Assembly: GCA_020852755.1 (NCBI GenBank) | Contig: JADZAF010000224.1 | Coordinates: 1 to 36,402, forward strand | DNA length: 36,402 nt | Origin: Bryobacterales bacterium | GTDB taxonomy: Bacteria; Acidobacteriota; Terriglobia; Bryobacterales; Bryobacteraceae | Reading direction: 5' to 3' | In this document: positions 17,901-25,036 of the stretch, one piece after another | Layout of the letters: each line of letters starts with the position of its first letter | Position numbering within the stretch: position 1 is the stretch's first letter | Program-made: the position numbers and the translations under genes | Notes under the pieces: model-generated | The model's input: only the letters and a program-made list of their open reading frames with translations | Database searches by the model: none | Told to the model about the DNA's origin: nothing

Positions 17901-18584
17901 GGCCAGGCCTTCCCGCAGGCCGGCCTGGGCCTGGGCGACATCTACGGCCTGAGCGTGGACGACATCCGGCACAAGCTGCTGTTCAACTATAGCTGGGATC
18001 TGCCTTTCGGCCGGGGCAAGTCATTCATGACCAACGCCCCCGCCGTGGTGGACAAGATCTTCGGCGGGTGGCGTGTGGCCGGCACCACCACCTTCCGCGC
18101 CGGTACGCCCACTTACGCCTACATCGGCAGCGGCGGCGTGGGCGGTCTCGGCAGCCAGTGGTACAACATCGGCCACAGCCGCACTTCCCGGCCGGTCTTC
18201 GTGGTGCCGCGGGTCGGCTATGACGGGGGCGTGGACGGGCACACGGCCCTGGAGGGATCGGCGGGCTACAGTCCGTACGTGATCCGCGACTCGATGCGGC
18301 TGCCGCTCACCCTTTCGAACAACGTCGAGATCGGCGATGTGCCCAGCGCCTTTACCGATCTGCGCGATCCGGGATTCTCCCAATGGGACTTCTCCGTGCT
18401 CAAGAACTTCCCCTTCGCGGGCGAGCAGCGCTACGTGCAGTTCCGCATGGAAGCGGAGAACCTGTTCAACCAGATGAACCCAGGCAGCCCGGGCCGCAAC
18501 ATCGTGGCCCGCGATTTCGGTATGATCACCGGCCAGCGCGGCAACCCTCGCCGCATCATGCTGGCCCTTAAGCTGTACTTCTAG
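14970..18584 (+). CDS. TonB-dependent receptor, Oar-like, with carboxypeptidase-regulatory-like domain
   Basis: A 1204-residue outer-membrane protein starting at ATG 14970 with AGGAGG at 14953-14958. Residues 1-22 are a Sec signal (ALFAAPLAAQ). Residues about 26-105 form a carboxypeptidase-regulatory-like beta-sandwich (SVSGRIKDTTGAVIPGATVS). A plug domain follows (about 120-230; RRIQELPQYNRNALAFATL, LRINGGRTAQMEYYIDGQ, EFKVLTNGLSAEYGRLSGG). The rest is a very large beta-barrel ending in LALKLYF with a terminal aromatic. This architecture is the expanded receptor family of Acidobacteria, often annotated Oar-like, and is generally inferred to import oligosaccharides or other large nutrients with TonB energy. 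No SusD-like partner lies beside it, and the ligand is unknown. It is divergent from tetR with 94 bp between starts and is closed by a strong terminator. Confidence 0.95.
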   Translation: MTRFRALTLFVCALFAAPLAAQTSNASVSGRIKDTTGAVIPGATVSVKNTDTNVIRTSESNAEGIYTIPNLIPGTYTLSAIFQGFKNLEQGPFPLRVGDRVTLDLTMEVGAQTERVTVTAEVPLLRTEDVQTGLVIDNRRIQELPQYNRNALAFATLTPNVNGTSDVGSHDNDLRINGGRTAQMEYYIDGQPVTTGYRHDVPNSVPSMEAVGEFKVLTNGLSAEYGRLSGGAVVLVTRSGTNEFHGSAYEYFKNDKLNANDWNSNRYGRAKGVFHENVFGATIGGPVRLPKLYNGTDRTFFFFNYEGARYRSGSNARFASVPTSLERSGDFSQSLIDSGYPVQIFDPLTAQSVNNRVVRLPFAGNKVPESRIDPISKIYLGYYPQPNTAPKANSSHDNNFIGASTNPSENDRYTGRLDQNWSTNHTTHFSLVRRDDKSASTRWLSPLQAVGTSFGTAHTITLDHTWTMSPTTLVTARGGVVRRTWSSGNLVDADASDWGLQPEVVLLLGTTKGRVPTLQTGDTLTNIGGGNSNDQWETSYNASLAVQKLWGKHTLKFGYEHRRYYSNYVSGGEFGLASQRSVTSQYFDQPVPTGSGFAGWLLGAVTWGSGTELAGPASLQTYHGAYFQDDIKLTSKWTLNAGIRWDFEPPRTERFDRQIFWDRNYKWDWQPNAGWNWDKVQQQAAVSGAAAPQWLTNGIYGRAAITGTPEYPERIFQETYPYHFGPRVGAAYQIDSKTVARIGYGINWMTMTGNSFMNGAVWNVGYGGLARLTQGGSPDGGLTFPLSFKTPMPGGQGYVPPTRSVAELNQKIMGQWFISGAENMSPGYEHVLQLGIQREVGSGPDSWVFELAYNGNLGRDLPFWHGMGEHILPNAYHILGPYGEKLFAPVDNPYYGRIPSGGNAGKTLPFGRMYTLNPLWNEIWTFGDPLGTSNYHSAYIQAEHRFGRGFTFLANYTFGKQLQDVGAIEGQRMQGQGGQAFPQAGLGLGDIYGLSVDDIRHKLLFNYSWDLPFGRGKSFMTNAPAVVDKIFGGWRVAGTTTFRAGTPTYAYIGSGGVGGLGSQWYNIGHSRTSRPVFVVPRVGYDGGVDGHTALEGSAGYSPYVIRDSMRLPLTLSNNVEIGDVPSAFTDLRDPGFSQWDFSVLKNFPFAGEQRYVQFRMEAENLFNQMNPGSPGRNIVARDFGMITGQRGNPRRIMLALKLYF

Positions 18585-18608
18585 CCAATCTCTGTAACAC
18601 GGCTTGCG

Positions 18609-18640
18609 GGGGACGCGTCCTGGCGCGTCCCCTTCTTTTT
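18609..18640 (+). terminator. Rho-independent terminator of the first TonB-dependent receptor gene
   Basis: A perfect 9-bp GC-rich stem (GGGGACGCG at 18609-18617 with CGCGTCCCC at 18624-18632), a 6-nt loop and a TTCTTTTT tract (18633-18640) follow the receptor stop codon by 24 nt. This is the best intrinsic terminator in the window. Confidence 0.92.
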
Positions 18641-18658
18641 GATCCGCGCCGAATCCGA

Positions 18659-18664
18659 TACTAT
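18659..18664 (+). promoter_or_regulatory. Possible -10 box of tRNA-Ser
   Basis: TACTAT lies 6 nt upstream of the mature tRNA 5' end and downstream of the receptor terminator. A matching -35 at normal spacing is not clear (the TTTTTG of the terminator T-tract is at 17 bp), so this is tentative. Confidence 0.3.
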
Positions 18665-18670
18665 GAGAGT

Positions 18671-18760
18671 GGAGGAATGGCCGAGCGGTCGAAGGCGGCG
18701 GTCTTGAAAACCGCAGTGGTCGAAAGGCCACCGGGGGTTCGAATCCCTCTTCCTCCGCCA
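18671..18760 (+). tRNA. tRNA-Ser (anticodon UGA)
   Basis: A 90-nt class II tRNA. The acceptor stem pairs GGAGGAA with TTCCTCC, the discriminator base is G and a 3' CCA is encoded (18758-18760). The anticodon stem GCGGT/ACCGC holds loop CTTGAAA, with anticodon TGA at 18705-18707. A long variable arm (GTGGTC GAAA GGCCAC type) and T-loop GGTTCGAATCC complete the serine-type fold. It reads UCA and other UCN codons. A TACTAT -10-like hexamer ends 6 nt before the tRNA. No repeat of the tRNA 3' end or integrase gene marks it as an attachment site. Confidence 0.97.
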
Positions 18761-18860
18761 GATCCATCTCTTCGAAAACCGCTTCGTTGACGCCCGCCGT
18801 GCGTGCCCGAAAAGGCGGAATGGCGAAGAACTCAAGGACAGTACCAAGGGAGGTCCGCCA

Positions 18861-19472
18861 GTGACAGAGCTGAAGGATGCCGCCGCGGTCCGGGCGCATT
18901 ACGGCGAACCGAGCCATATGGCCAAGGCCAAGCAGATGACCCGGTTGGACCGCCACTGCCGCGCCTTCATCGCGCTTTCACCCCTGGTGATCGTCGCCAC
19001 GGTTGGGGCCGACGGACGGGGGGACGCCTCGCCGCGCGGCGACGCGCCCGGGTTCGTCGCGGCGCCGGACGATACGACCCTTCTGATCCCCGACCGGATC
19101 GGCAACCGGCGCGCCGATACAATCCTGAACATCGCCGCCAACCCCCAGACCGGCCTGCTGTTTCTGGTCCCCGGTATCCACGAGACGCTGCGGGTGAACG
19201 GTACGGCCCGCATCACGGTGGACCCTTCCGTGCTCGCCCCGCTCGCGGTCGCGGGCAAAATGCCCGTGGCGGCCATTCTGCTTTCCATCGAAGAGGTCTT
19301 CTTTCACTGCGGAAAACCGCTGATCCGCGCGGATCTCTGGAACCCGGATCGCCGCATCGAGCGGAGCGCCTTCCCGTCGCTTGGAAAGATTCTGGCGGAT
19401 CAGATCGAAGGCGGGGATGCCGCCGAGAACGACCGGCTGATCGAGGAACAGTACCGGACGAGGCTGTATTGA
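18861..19472 (+). CDS. FMN-dependent PPOX-type flavoprotein (pyridoxamine 5'-phosphate oxidase-like)
   Basis: A 203-residue cytoplasmic protein starting at GTG 18861, with GGGAGGT immediately upstream; no ATG fits better. It has the split-barrel flavin-binding fold. LVIVATVGADGRGDASPRGD (about 42-61) is the FMN-contacting strand-turn-strand, then IPDRIGNRRADTILNIAANP and the dimer-interface strands GLLFLVPGIHETLRVNGTA. The layout matches a PPOX subfamily I recall as the DR2398/MSMEG_1061 group (TIGR04025). Biochemical roles within this subfamily are mostly unproven; true pyridoxamine phosphate oxidase activity should not be assumed. There is no signal peptide. It is separated from the tRNA by 100 bp and converges on the winged-helix/TPR gene, with 26 bp between the stop codons. 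Confidence 0.88.
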   Translation: MTELKDAAAVRAHYGEPSHMAKAKQMTRLDRHCRAFIALSPLVIVATVGADGRGDASPRGDAPGFVAAPDDTTLLIPDRIGNRRADTILNIAANPQTGLLFLVPGIHETLRVNGTARITVDPSVLAPLAVAGKMPVAAILLSIEEVFFHCGKPLIRADLWNPDRRIERSAFPSLGKILADQIEGGDAAENDRLIEEQYRTRLY

Positions 19473-19498
19473 TCCGGTTCTCCCCCGGGCCGGCGCCT

Positions 19499-20986
19499 TC
19501 ATAGCCGCAATCTGCGCAGAATGCGCTGGAAACGCGGATCGCCGCGGATGCCGTCGTAGGCGGGCTCCACCTTCAGCGTTGCCAGGGAGTGGTCCCGGAC
19601 TTCGATTCCGCGCTCCAGTTCCCGAAACCCTGCCTCAAGGTCGCCGAATGCAAAGTACGCCTGGGCGAGACTCACGGGCGAGACGTAGGCGCGGGCAGCC
19701 CGGTCTTCCGCCTCCGCCCGGATGCGGAGCGCCGCCCTGCCCCGCCCTGCCGCCAGATACGCCGACACCAGCGATCCAAAGCCCTGCCCGCTCCCAGGGC
19801 GGCGCTTCTCCAGAAACACCAGAGCTTCCGCCGGCCGGCCTGTCGCCAGCAGCGCCCGTCCCATCCAGTAGTGGCAATCCGTGCCGCCGGGAACCGAATC
19901 GGACACGACCTGGCAGATTTCGATCACGTGATCGTACTGCCGCGCGAGAAAGTACACCGAGGCGAGCGCGCACGCCATGGCGGGAGCGGAGCCGTCCGCG
20001 GCGCCCAGGCGCCGCAACTGCTCCAGCGCGTCCGCCGCCGCTCCCCGCCGTACCAGCAGCTGCGCGTAGGCGAGCCGGCTCCAACTGTTCTCCCGATCCA
20101 ACTCGAGCGCCCGCCGCAGCATTCTGTCCGACTCCTCCCAATCCCAATCGAGCGTGCCCGCTATTTCGCCCAGAATGCGGTACACCGCCGGGGCGTGGTG
20201 GCCCAGACTCACTGCGCGCAAGGCGGCTTCCCGCGCCAGGGGATGGATTCGAGCCGGCGCCTCCTCCGCGCTGTAGGCGCGAGAGACCATCGACTCCGCG
20301 CGCGCCAGCCAGGCGGGGGCAAGTTCCGGATCGGCTCGCAGAGCTTCGTCGAGCCAGGCCATCGACCGGGCGGTTCCCGGCGCCATCCGCGCTTTCAGAT
20401 ACAGGCGGTAGGCCTCCGGCCTCCGCTCGCCGGGGGCAAGCAAAGGGAGCCGCGCCGGGCCGGCGATTCCGGAGAACGGATGCTTGCCGGAGCGTTCGGC
20501 GCCCGCCGCGTCCGGAGACCACAGGCGGCTGAACAGCCACACCGATACCGTGAGCACCAGCACGCCCCCCAGCACGTGCCAAGGCCACCCGGAAGGCACC
20601 CGCGGCCGGACAGGATCGCGCCGGCGGAAGACCGGAACGTACGTCCCTTTGGGGAGTTCGAAAACGATTTCGCTCCCGGCGCCTTCCCGCACGTAATAGT
20701 CGGCCAGCTTGGCCCGGAGCCGCCGGGCCTGACTGCGCACAATCGTGTCGATTTTGGGATCAAAGCCCGCGCCGCGCTGGAACACCTCCACACCCAGGGT
20801 GTATTCCTTGATCCGGCCCGCACGGCCGGCCAGGGTCTCCGTCACGACGTGGCGCAGGAGACGGGCCAGCGACTCCGACTGGCTCAAGCCGGGGCTGGCG
20901 AGTATGCGCTCGAGTTCCGCCCGGACCAGCTCCGCGGCAGCGCCGTCCAATGCCCGGGAGCCGGCGCCCTCCAAAACAGCGGACAT
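19499..20986 (-). CDS. Membrane-anchored winged-helix-like/TPR protein
   Basis: A 495-residue protein; ATG 20986 is preceded by AGGAGG. Residues about 18-121 form a domain (SQSESLARLLRHVVTETLAG, KEYTLGVEVFQRG, FDPKIDTIVRSQARRLRAKL, ELPKGTYVPVFRR) that resembles winged-helix DNA-binding modules placed before adenylate cyclase or TPR domains in Acidobacteria and rhizobia. Residues about 135-156 are one transmembrane helix (HVLGGVLVLTVSVWLFSRLW). The remaining 330 residues are Ala/Arg-rich paired helices with TPR spacing (for example ILGEIAGTLDWDWEESDRML, ALLATGRPAEALVFLEKR), so probably 6-8 repeats outside the membrane. By analogy with ToxR/CadC, a one-component membrane regulator that senses through periplasmic TPRs is plausible but unproven. 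It is divergent from the SBP56 homologue, sharing a 166-bp intergenic region, which makes that gene a possible target. Confidence 0.8.
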   Translation of the reverse strand: MSAVLEGAGSRALDGAAAELVRAELERILASPGLSQSESLARLLRHVVTETLAGRAGRIKEYTLGVEVFQRGAGFDPKIDTIVRSQARRLRAKLADYYVREGAGSEIVFELPKGTYVPVFRRRDPVRPRVPSGWPWHVLGGVLVLTVSVWLFSRLWSPDAAGAERSGKHPFSGIAGPARLPLLAPGERRPEAYRLYLKARMAPGTARSMAWLDEALRADPELAPAWLARAESMVSRAYSAEEAPARIHPLAREAALRAVSLGHHAPAVYRILGEIAGTLDWDWEESDRMLRRALELDRENSWSRLAYAQLLVRRGAAADALEQLRRLGAADGSAPAMACALASVYFLARQYDHVIEICQVVSDSVPGGTDCHYWMGRALLATGRPAEALVFLEKRRPGSGQGFGSLVSAYLAAGRGRAALRIRAEAEDRAARAYVSPVSLAQAYFAFGDLEAGFRELERGIEVRDHSLATLKVEPAYDGIRGDPRFQRILRRLRL

Positions 20987-21152
20987 ATTTGGCCTCCTGT
21001 TGGAAAACCGGGATGAGTCTTCAACCTCCGGAACGCGAGAAATCGGCGTTTGGAGGATCAGGTCACCGTGAATTTCCCGGTGAACGCCGGGGCCGTCACT
21101 CCGGCCGGCCCGGAGCTGCGGCCGAAAATCGGTGCGAAAGGAGCAAAGTCGA

Positions 21153-22376
21153 ATGCGTTTTCTCTGGTTACTGCCCTGCGCGGCAGTGCTTACCTTCGCC
21201 GCCTGGCCCGGTTTGCGCGGCAGGCCCCAGACCGAACGGTACCTCTACGTCTGGACCGGCGATCAGGCGCGCAAGCACCCGGATTTCCTGGCGGTGGTGG
21301 ATTTCGATCCCAGGTCCCCCAACTACGGAGGCGTCCTCCGCACGGTTCCGCTGCCCGGTCCCGGAGCGGTTGGGAACGAACCCCATCACGTGGGCCTTTC
21401 CTCCAACCGCCGCATCCTGGCCGCGGGAGGGCTGCTGAGCGTCCTCCGGGGACAGCCGGAGATCTTCTTCTTCGGCCTGGACAACCCGGCCCGGCCCGTG
21501 CTGCTGTCGACGGCCGACCCCCCGGAATCGAGCATCACCGACGAGTTCTATGCGCTTCCGGGCGGCGGCTTTCTGGTCACCATGATGGGCGGCAGCGGGG
21601 GGCACGAGCCCGGACGAGTAGTGGAACTGTCTCCGGATCTGCGGATCGTAGCCGAGCATCCGGCAGAGCCTCCCTCGGACGGGTTCAATCCTCACGGCAT
21701 TTCCGTCCGCCCGGAACTGAACCTGATGGTGACCAGCGACTTCATCTGTCCTTCCACGACGTTGCACGCCGTGGACGGCGACCCGGTCCTGCGCGGCAGC
21801 GTGCGCGTCTGGGACTTCGCCGCGAGGACCATCGTCCGGACCATCCGGCTTCCTTCGGAGGCGGGCTCGATCGACGTGCAACTCATCCCGCACGATCCGC
21901 TGGCGCGCGCCTACACGGCGGGAATGACGGATGACAAGTTGTACCTCGTGGATACCCACGCCGGAACCGTGGACGAAGTCTTCGATTTCTCGGCAATCGC
22001 CCCGGGCGGGTGGCCGCAGCTGATGCGCATCACGCGCGATGGCCGGCGGATGTTCATCACGCTGAACCAGGCCGGAAAGATCGCCATGCTCGACATCTCC
22101 GATCCCGTCCGGCCGCGCCTGATCCGCACCGTCGATTTCGGCCCCGAGTCGGGACCGCATTACCTGGCTCTGACGCCGGACGAGACCCGCCTGGTTGTCA
22201 CCGACTACTTCCTCAACGAAGACGACGCCGGAAAGGTGCACGCGGAGGGCGATCACAAGGTGCACGTGCTGCGAGTGACCAGAAACAATCTGATCCTCGA
22301 TCGCCGCTTTGAGCTGGATTTCAACACCGCTTTCGAAACCGGGCCGGCTCGCCCGCACGGCGTCGCTTTCCGCTAG
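21153..22376 (+). CDS. Secreted selenium-binding protein (SBP56)/methanethiol oxidase family protein
   Basis: A 407-residue protein. ATG 21153 has AAGGAG 9 nt upstream and begins a signal peptide (MRFLWLLPCAAVLTFAAWPG); an upstream in-frame GTG at 21132 would add seven residues and spoil it. The mature domain is a beta-propeller related to SELENBP1/methanethiol oxidase. Conserved blocks include HPDFLAVVDFDPRSPNYGG, NEPHHVGLS (His78-His79), FNPHGISVRPELN, IDVQLIPHDP, GPHYLALTPDETRLVVTDYF and the terminal ARPHGVAF. Characterised members oxidise methanethiol to H2S, H2O2 and formaldehyde using copper bound by conserved His residues. Aligning by eye with human SELENBP1, the selenium-binding Cys57 position is Val33. 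The protein is also shorter than typical 450-470-residue members. Sulfur-compound oxidation in the periplasm is therefore possible but not assured. Confidence 0.82.
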   Translation: MRFLWLLPCAAVLTFAAWPGLRGRPQTERYLYVWTGDQARKHPDFLAVVDFDPRSPNYGGVLRTVPLPGPGAVGNEPHHVGLSSNRRILAAGGLLSVLRGQPEIFFFGLDNPARPVLLSTADPPESSITDEFYALPGGGFLVTMMGGSGGHEPGRVVELSPDLRIVAEHPAEPPSDGFNPHGISVRPELNLMVTSDFICPSTTLHAVDGDPVLRGSVRVWDFAARTIVRTIRLPSEAGSIDVQLIPHDPLARAYTAGMTDDKLYLVDTHAGTVDEVFDFSAIAPGGWPQLMRITRDGRRMFITLNQAGKIAMLDISDPVRPRLIRTVDFGPESGPHYLALTPDETRLVVTDYFLNEDDAGKVHAEGDHKVHVLRVTRNNLILDRRFELDFNTAFETGPARPHGVAFR

Positions 22377-22514
22377 CCCGGTTTTCACCGGCCGGCGCGT
22401 GCGGTCTGAGCCGCGGCCGGAGAAAGGTGGCGCCCCGAACGTTCCCTGGCCTCCGGCCCGTGGGGCGCCCCCCGGTCGCGCTCGGTATCGCGCGTTGTTG
22501 CGCGGAACTCCCTG

Positions 22515-22538
22515 CCGGGCCGCGACTGCAAGGAGCGG
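22515..22538 (+). repeat. Copy 1 of a 24-bp intergenic repeat
   Basis: The core CCGCGACTG-AAGGAGCGG here matches 22 of 24 positions with 30251-30274; both copies lie between genes. The flanking 22480-22500 sequence contains GCTCGGTAT, the complement of the ATACCGAGC that precedes copy 2, suggesting a larger rearranged element. The surrounding 226-bp gap holds no other recognised gene. Confidence 0.45.
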
Positions 22539-22602
22539 TTTCGTGGCCGACTTCAAGCGGCCGGGCGTCGCGCCGGTGTACAGTAGCCAGTTGAGGTGTG
22601 GA

Positions 22603-23664
22603 ATGCGGCGGCGTGAGTTTCTGCAAATCGGCGCCCTGGGGGCCATACAGGAGTTCCACCGGGGCGGCATGCGGTACCGGCGGCTGGGCCGCACGGATCT
22701 TTTCGTCTCGGCGCTCGGCTTCGGCTCCCATACCGATTACCAGCAGCGAGTCAAGACAGCCGGGGGCACTCATCTGCGCGAGGACTACCAGCAGGTTCGC
22801 ACCCGCCAGACGGCGCGCGCGCTCGACTTGGGCGTCAATGTAGTGGACGTCTACGACGAGGCCGGGCAATACGAACCCCTGGCCCAGCTGGCCCGCAGCC
22901 GGCGCGACAGCATCCTGATCGCCACCAAGTTCAACGAGTTTCCGGGCCACACCGGGCGGCACATCGACCGGGCCGCGAAGCTGTTCGGGCATGTCGACCT
23001 CGGCCGTTACGTGGTCCGGGAGGAAACCGACATCCCGCCGTCCGCGCTGGAGAATTGGGACCTGCTGCGCAAGGCGCGCGCGGCGGGCAAACTGCGCGCC
23101 ATCGGCATCGCTACGCACAGCCCCGAGGTGGCGCGCAAGTCGCTAACCGAACTCGAAGGGCTGGAGTTCATTTTCCTGCCCTATAACTTCATTCATGCGC
23201 AGGCGCAGTATGGCAGCTTCTTCACCGCCGCGCGCCGGGCGGGCGTGGGACTGGTAGCCATGAAACCCCTGGCTTCGGGATCGATCGTCAAGCTCGACCC
23301 GCGGCGGCCGCGCCCCGATGCCCATGCCGAGGGCGACACGCCGGGTCTGGCCCTGCAGCGGCCGCAGCCGCTGTTGCAGGAGGCGGTCGCCAGGCTCGTT
23401 CAAAACCTCGGGCGGCGGCCGGAGGAGACCCTGGCCCAGGCCGCGCTGCGCTTCGTGTTCTCGGAACCGGCCATCGCCTGCTCGCTGACGGGAATGTTCC
23501 TGCCGGAAGAACTCGAAGAGAATTACCGGGCGCTGGCAAGCCATGCTCCGGTCTCCACCGCCGTGCTGGAATCGGCCCGCCAGGTGGCCGCCCTCAGCGA
23601 ACGGCGCTGGCTGCCGCCCCACTATCGCTGGCTGGATGAACAATGGACACCGCATCGCTCCTGA
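22603..23664 (+). CDS. Aldo/keto reductase-like protein with incomplete catalytic tetrad
   Basis: A 353-residue protein. ATG 22603 follows GAGGTG (22593-22598) and gives MRRREFLQIGALGAI, which looks like a Tat leader but is cut short: the AKR core (MRYRRLGRTDLFVSALGFGS) begins by residue 23, so export is doubtful. The (beta/alpha)8 AKR fold is clear from NVVDVYDEAGQYEPLAQLAR, ILIATKF, GKLRAIGIATHS, FIFLPYNF and GVGLVAMKPLASG. By eye, tetrad residues Asp82 and Lys109 are present. The position of the catalytic Tyr (five after the Asp) is Ala87, with Tyr84 and Tyr90 nearby, and the catalytic His position after VDLGRY is Val137. NADPH-dependent oxidoreduction may be altered or lost. The gene overlaps the downstream cytochrome-SUMF1 gene by 22 nt, so the two are co-translated. 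Confidence 0.82.
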   Translation: MRRREFLQIGALGAIQEFHRGGMRYRRLGRTDLFVSALGFGSHTDYQQRVKTAGGTHLREDYQQVRTRQTARALDLGVNVVDVYDEAGQYEPLAQLARSRRDSILIATKFNEFPGHTGRHIDRAAKLFGHVDLGRYVVREETDIPPSALENWDLLRKARAAGKLRAIGIATHSPEVARKSLTELEGLEFIFLPYNFIHAQAQYGSFFTAARRAGVGLVAMKPLASGSIVKLDPRRPRPDAHAEGDTPGLALQRPQPLLQEAVARLVQNLGRRPEETLAQAALRFVFSEPAIACSLTGMFLPEELEENYRALASHAPVSTAVLESARQVAALSERRWLPPHYRWLDEQWTPHRS

Positions 23665-24932
23665 TCCTCTCCCTCCTGCTGCAGGCTCCGCCGGCGCCCC
23701 GCCAGGCCTCGGACGCCGGCTCCTGCGCGCGCTGCCACATCAGCATCACCGTCGAATGGAGCGTCTCCGCCCACAAGAGCGCCGGTGTGGGATGCGTGCC
23801 GTGCCACGGCGCCAGCGAAGGGCACGTGGCCGAGGAGCGCAATCACGTCAAGCCGGAACGAATTCCGCGCGGCGCCGCCGTGGCCGGCCTCTGCCTGGAC
23901 TGCCACACCGCGGGCTGCCCCAAGACCCGGCGGCGCGATGCCTGCCAGACCTGCCACCACGTGCATGCCCTGGTGGATCTGACGCGCCCGCCGCAAACCG
24001 GCCCGGCGAAGGATGATCAGGCGGCGGCCGCCTGGCGCGCCTACGAGCAGTCCATGAAAGCGGGCGAAGCCGAAGCGGCGCGGGAGGGGTGGAACGAGGC
24101 GCTGGCGCACTTCGCCGCCGCCGCCCGGCTTCGTCCGGGCGATGCGCGGGCGGCCGCGCGTTCCGCGTTCTGCCGCCGCCGGCTGGCCCCGGCTCTTCCC
24201 GGATTCCGCATCCTCACCCAGCGCTACGACCCGCTCACCGGACTGCCCGCCGAGGTCGAAGTGGAGCCGCTCGGAATGCGCATGCTGGCCGTGGCGGGCG
24301 GCTCGTTCGACATGGGCGATGCGGTCCTGGAGGACTCCCGGCCGGTCCACACCGTGCGCGTGGAACCGTTCTATCTGGGCCAGTACGAAGTGACCCAGGA
24401 GCAGTGGCAGAAGGTCATGGGGTCCAACCCCAGTTTTCACAAGGACCCGCAACTGCCTGTGGAGAGCGTTTCCTGGAACGACTGCCGGGAATTCATCGCG
24501 CGCCTCAACCGGATGGTTCCGGGCGGCGGCTTCCGGCTGCCCACCGAGGCCGAGTGGGAGTTTGCCGCACGCGCCGGCGGCCCGGCGCCCGAGGAGCGCG
24601 CGTGGCACCGGGAGAACTCCCGGATCAAGCCGGGAGACCGTGCGGACTTCACCGACCTGGCGCCGCGCGCAGCCGGATCCGGCCGCCCCGGTGCGGCGGG
24701 CTTCCACGACCTTCTCGGCAACGTGTGGGAGTGGTGTTCCAGCCTCTACCGGCCCTTTCTCTACGATCCGCGGGATGGCCGGGAAGACCCGGCCCACGCC
24801 GGCCTGCGCGTCCTCCGGGGCGGCAGCTACGCCGATGGCGCCGACCTGCTCCAGCCCGCCCTGCGCCACGCCGATCGCCCGGACCGCCGCTTCCGATGGA
24901 ACGGCCTGCGGGTAGCCCGGGGAATCCTGTAG
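23643..24932 (+). CDS. Tetraheme cytochrome c fused to a SUMF1/FGE-like domain
   Basis: A 429-residue protein whose ATG lies inside the end of the aldo/keto reductase gene. Residues 3-14 form the hydrophobic core of a signal peptide (ASLLILSLLLQA). Four CxxCH heme c sites follow: CARCH (28-32), CVPCH (51-55), CLDCH (84-88) and CQTCH (101-105), with extra His residues as possible distal ligands. Residues about 125-185 are an Ala-rich helical, TPR-like linker. Residues about 209-428 are a formylglycine-generating-enzyme/SUMF1-type domain: GGSFDMGD, YEVTQEQWQKVMGSNPS, PVESVSWNDC, FRLPTEAEWEFAAR, GNVWEWC and LRGGSYADGADLLQPALRH. The two catalytic Cys that FGE carries just after the RGGS motif are absent, so sulfatase activation is unlikely. 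A periplasmic electron-transfer protein with a C-terminal binding or assembly domain is inferred. The fusion is unfamiliar to me. Confidence 0.9.
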   Translation: MDTASLLILSLLLQAPPAPRQASDAGSCARCHISITVEWSVSAHKSAGVGCVPCHGASEGHVAEERNHVKPERIPRGAAVAGLCLDCHTAGCPKTRRRDACQTCHHVHALVDLTRPPQTGPAKDDQAAAAWRAYEQSMKAGEAEAAREGWNEALAHFAAAARLRPGDARAAARSAFCRRRLAPALPGFRILTQRYDPLTGLPAEVEVEPLGMRMLAVAGGSFDMGDAVLEDSRPVHTVRVEPFYLGQYEVTQEQWQKVMGSNPSFHKDPQLPVESVSWNDCREFIARLNRMVPGGGFRLPTEAEWEFAARAGGPAPEERAWHRENSRIKPGDRADFTDLAPRAAGSGRPGAAGFHDLLGNVWEWCSSLYRPFLYDPRDGREDPAHAGLRVLRGGSYADGADLLQPALRHADRPDRRFRWNGLRVARGIL

Positions 24933-25007
24933 CGGCCCGGGCGCCGCCGGCCTGGCCATCGCGCGGCGCGGCCTTTCCTGCTGGGGACCGGTATTCCGGG
25001 AGTCCCG

Positions 25008-25013
25008 TATACT
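25008..25013 (+). promoter_or_regulatory. Possible -10 box of the HtrA gene
   Basis: TATACT (five of six consensus bases) lies 23 nt upstream of the htrA-like start codon, in the 104-bp gap after the cytochrome-SUMF1 gene. The -35 region is weak. If real, the protease has its own promoter despite being in line with the upstream genes. Confidence 0.35.
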
Positions 25014-25036
25014 GGATTCAACTGGGAGCCATCCTC

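Noticed and set aside
18581..18847. Minus-strand ORF containing RRKRDSNPRWPF and a sister frame containing EEEGFEPPVAF
   Set aside because: These peptides are read from the antisense strand of tRNA-Ser; they are a well-known spurious annotation.
18671..18860. tRNA-Ser as an integration site for a mobile island
   Set aside because: No integrase, no second copy of the tRNA 3' end and no change in gene style downstream were seen.
24270..24932. Formylglycine-generating (sulfatase-activating) activity for the SUMF1-like domain
   Set aside because: The two catalytic cysteines expected after the RGGS motif are absent and no sulfatase gene is in the window.
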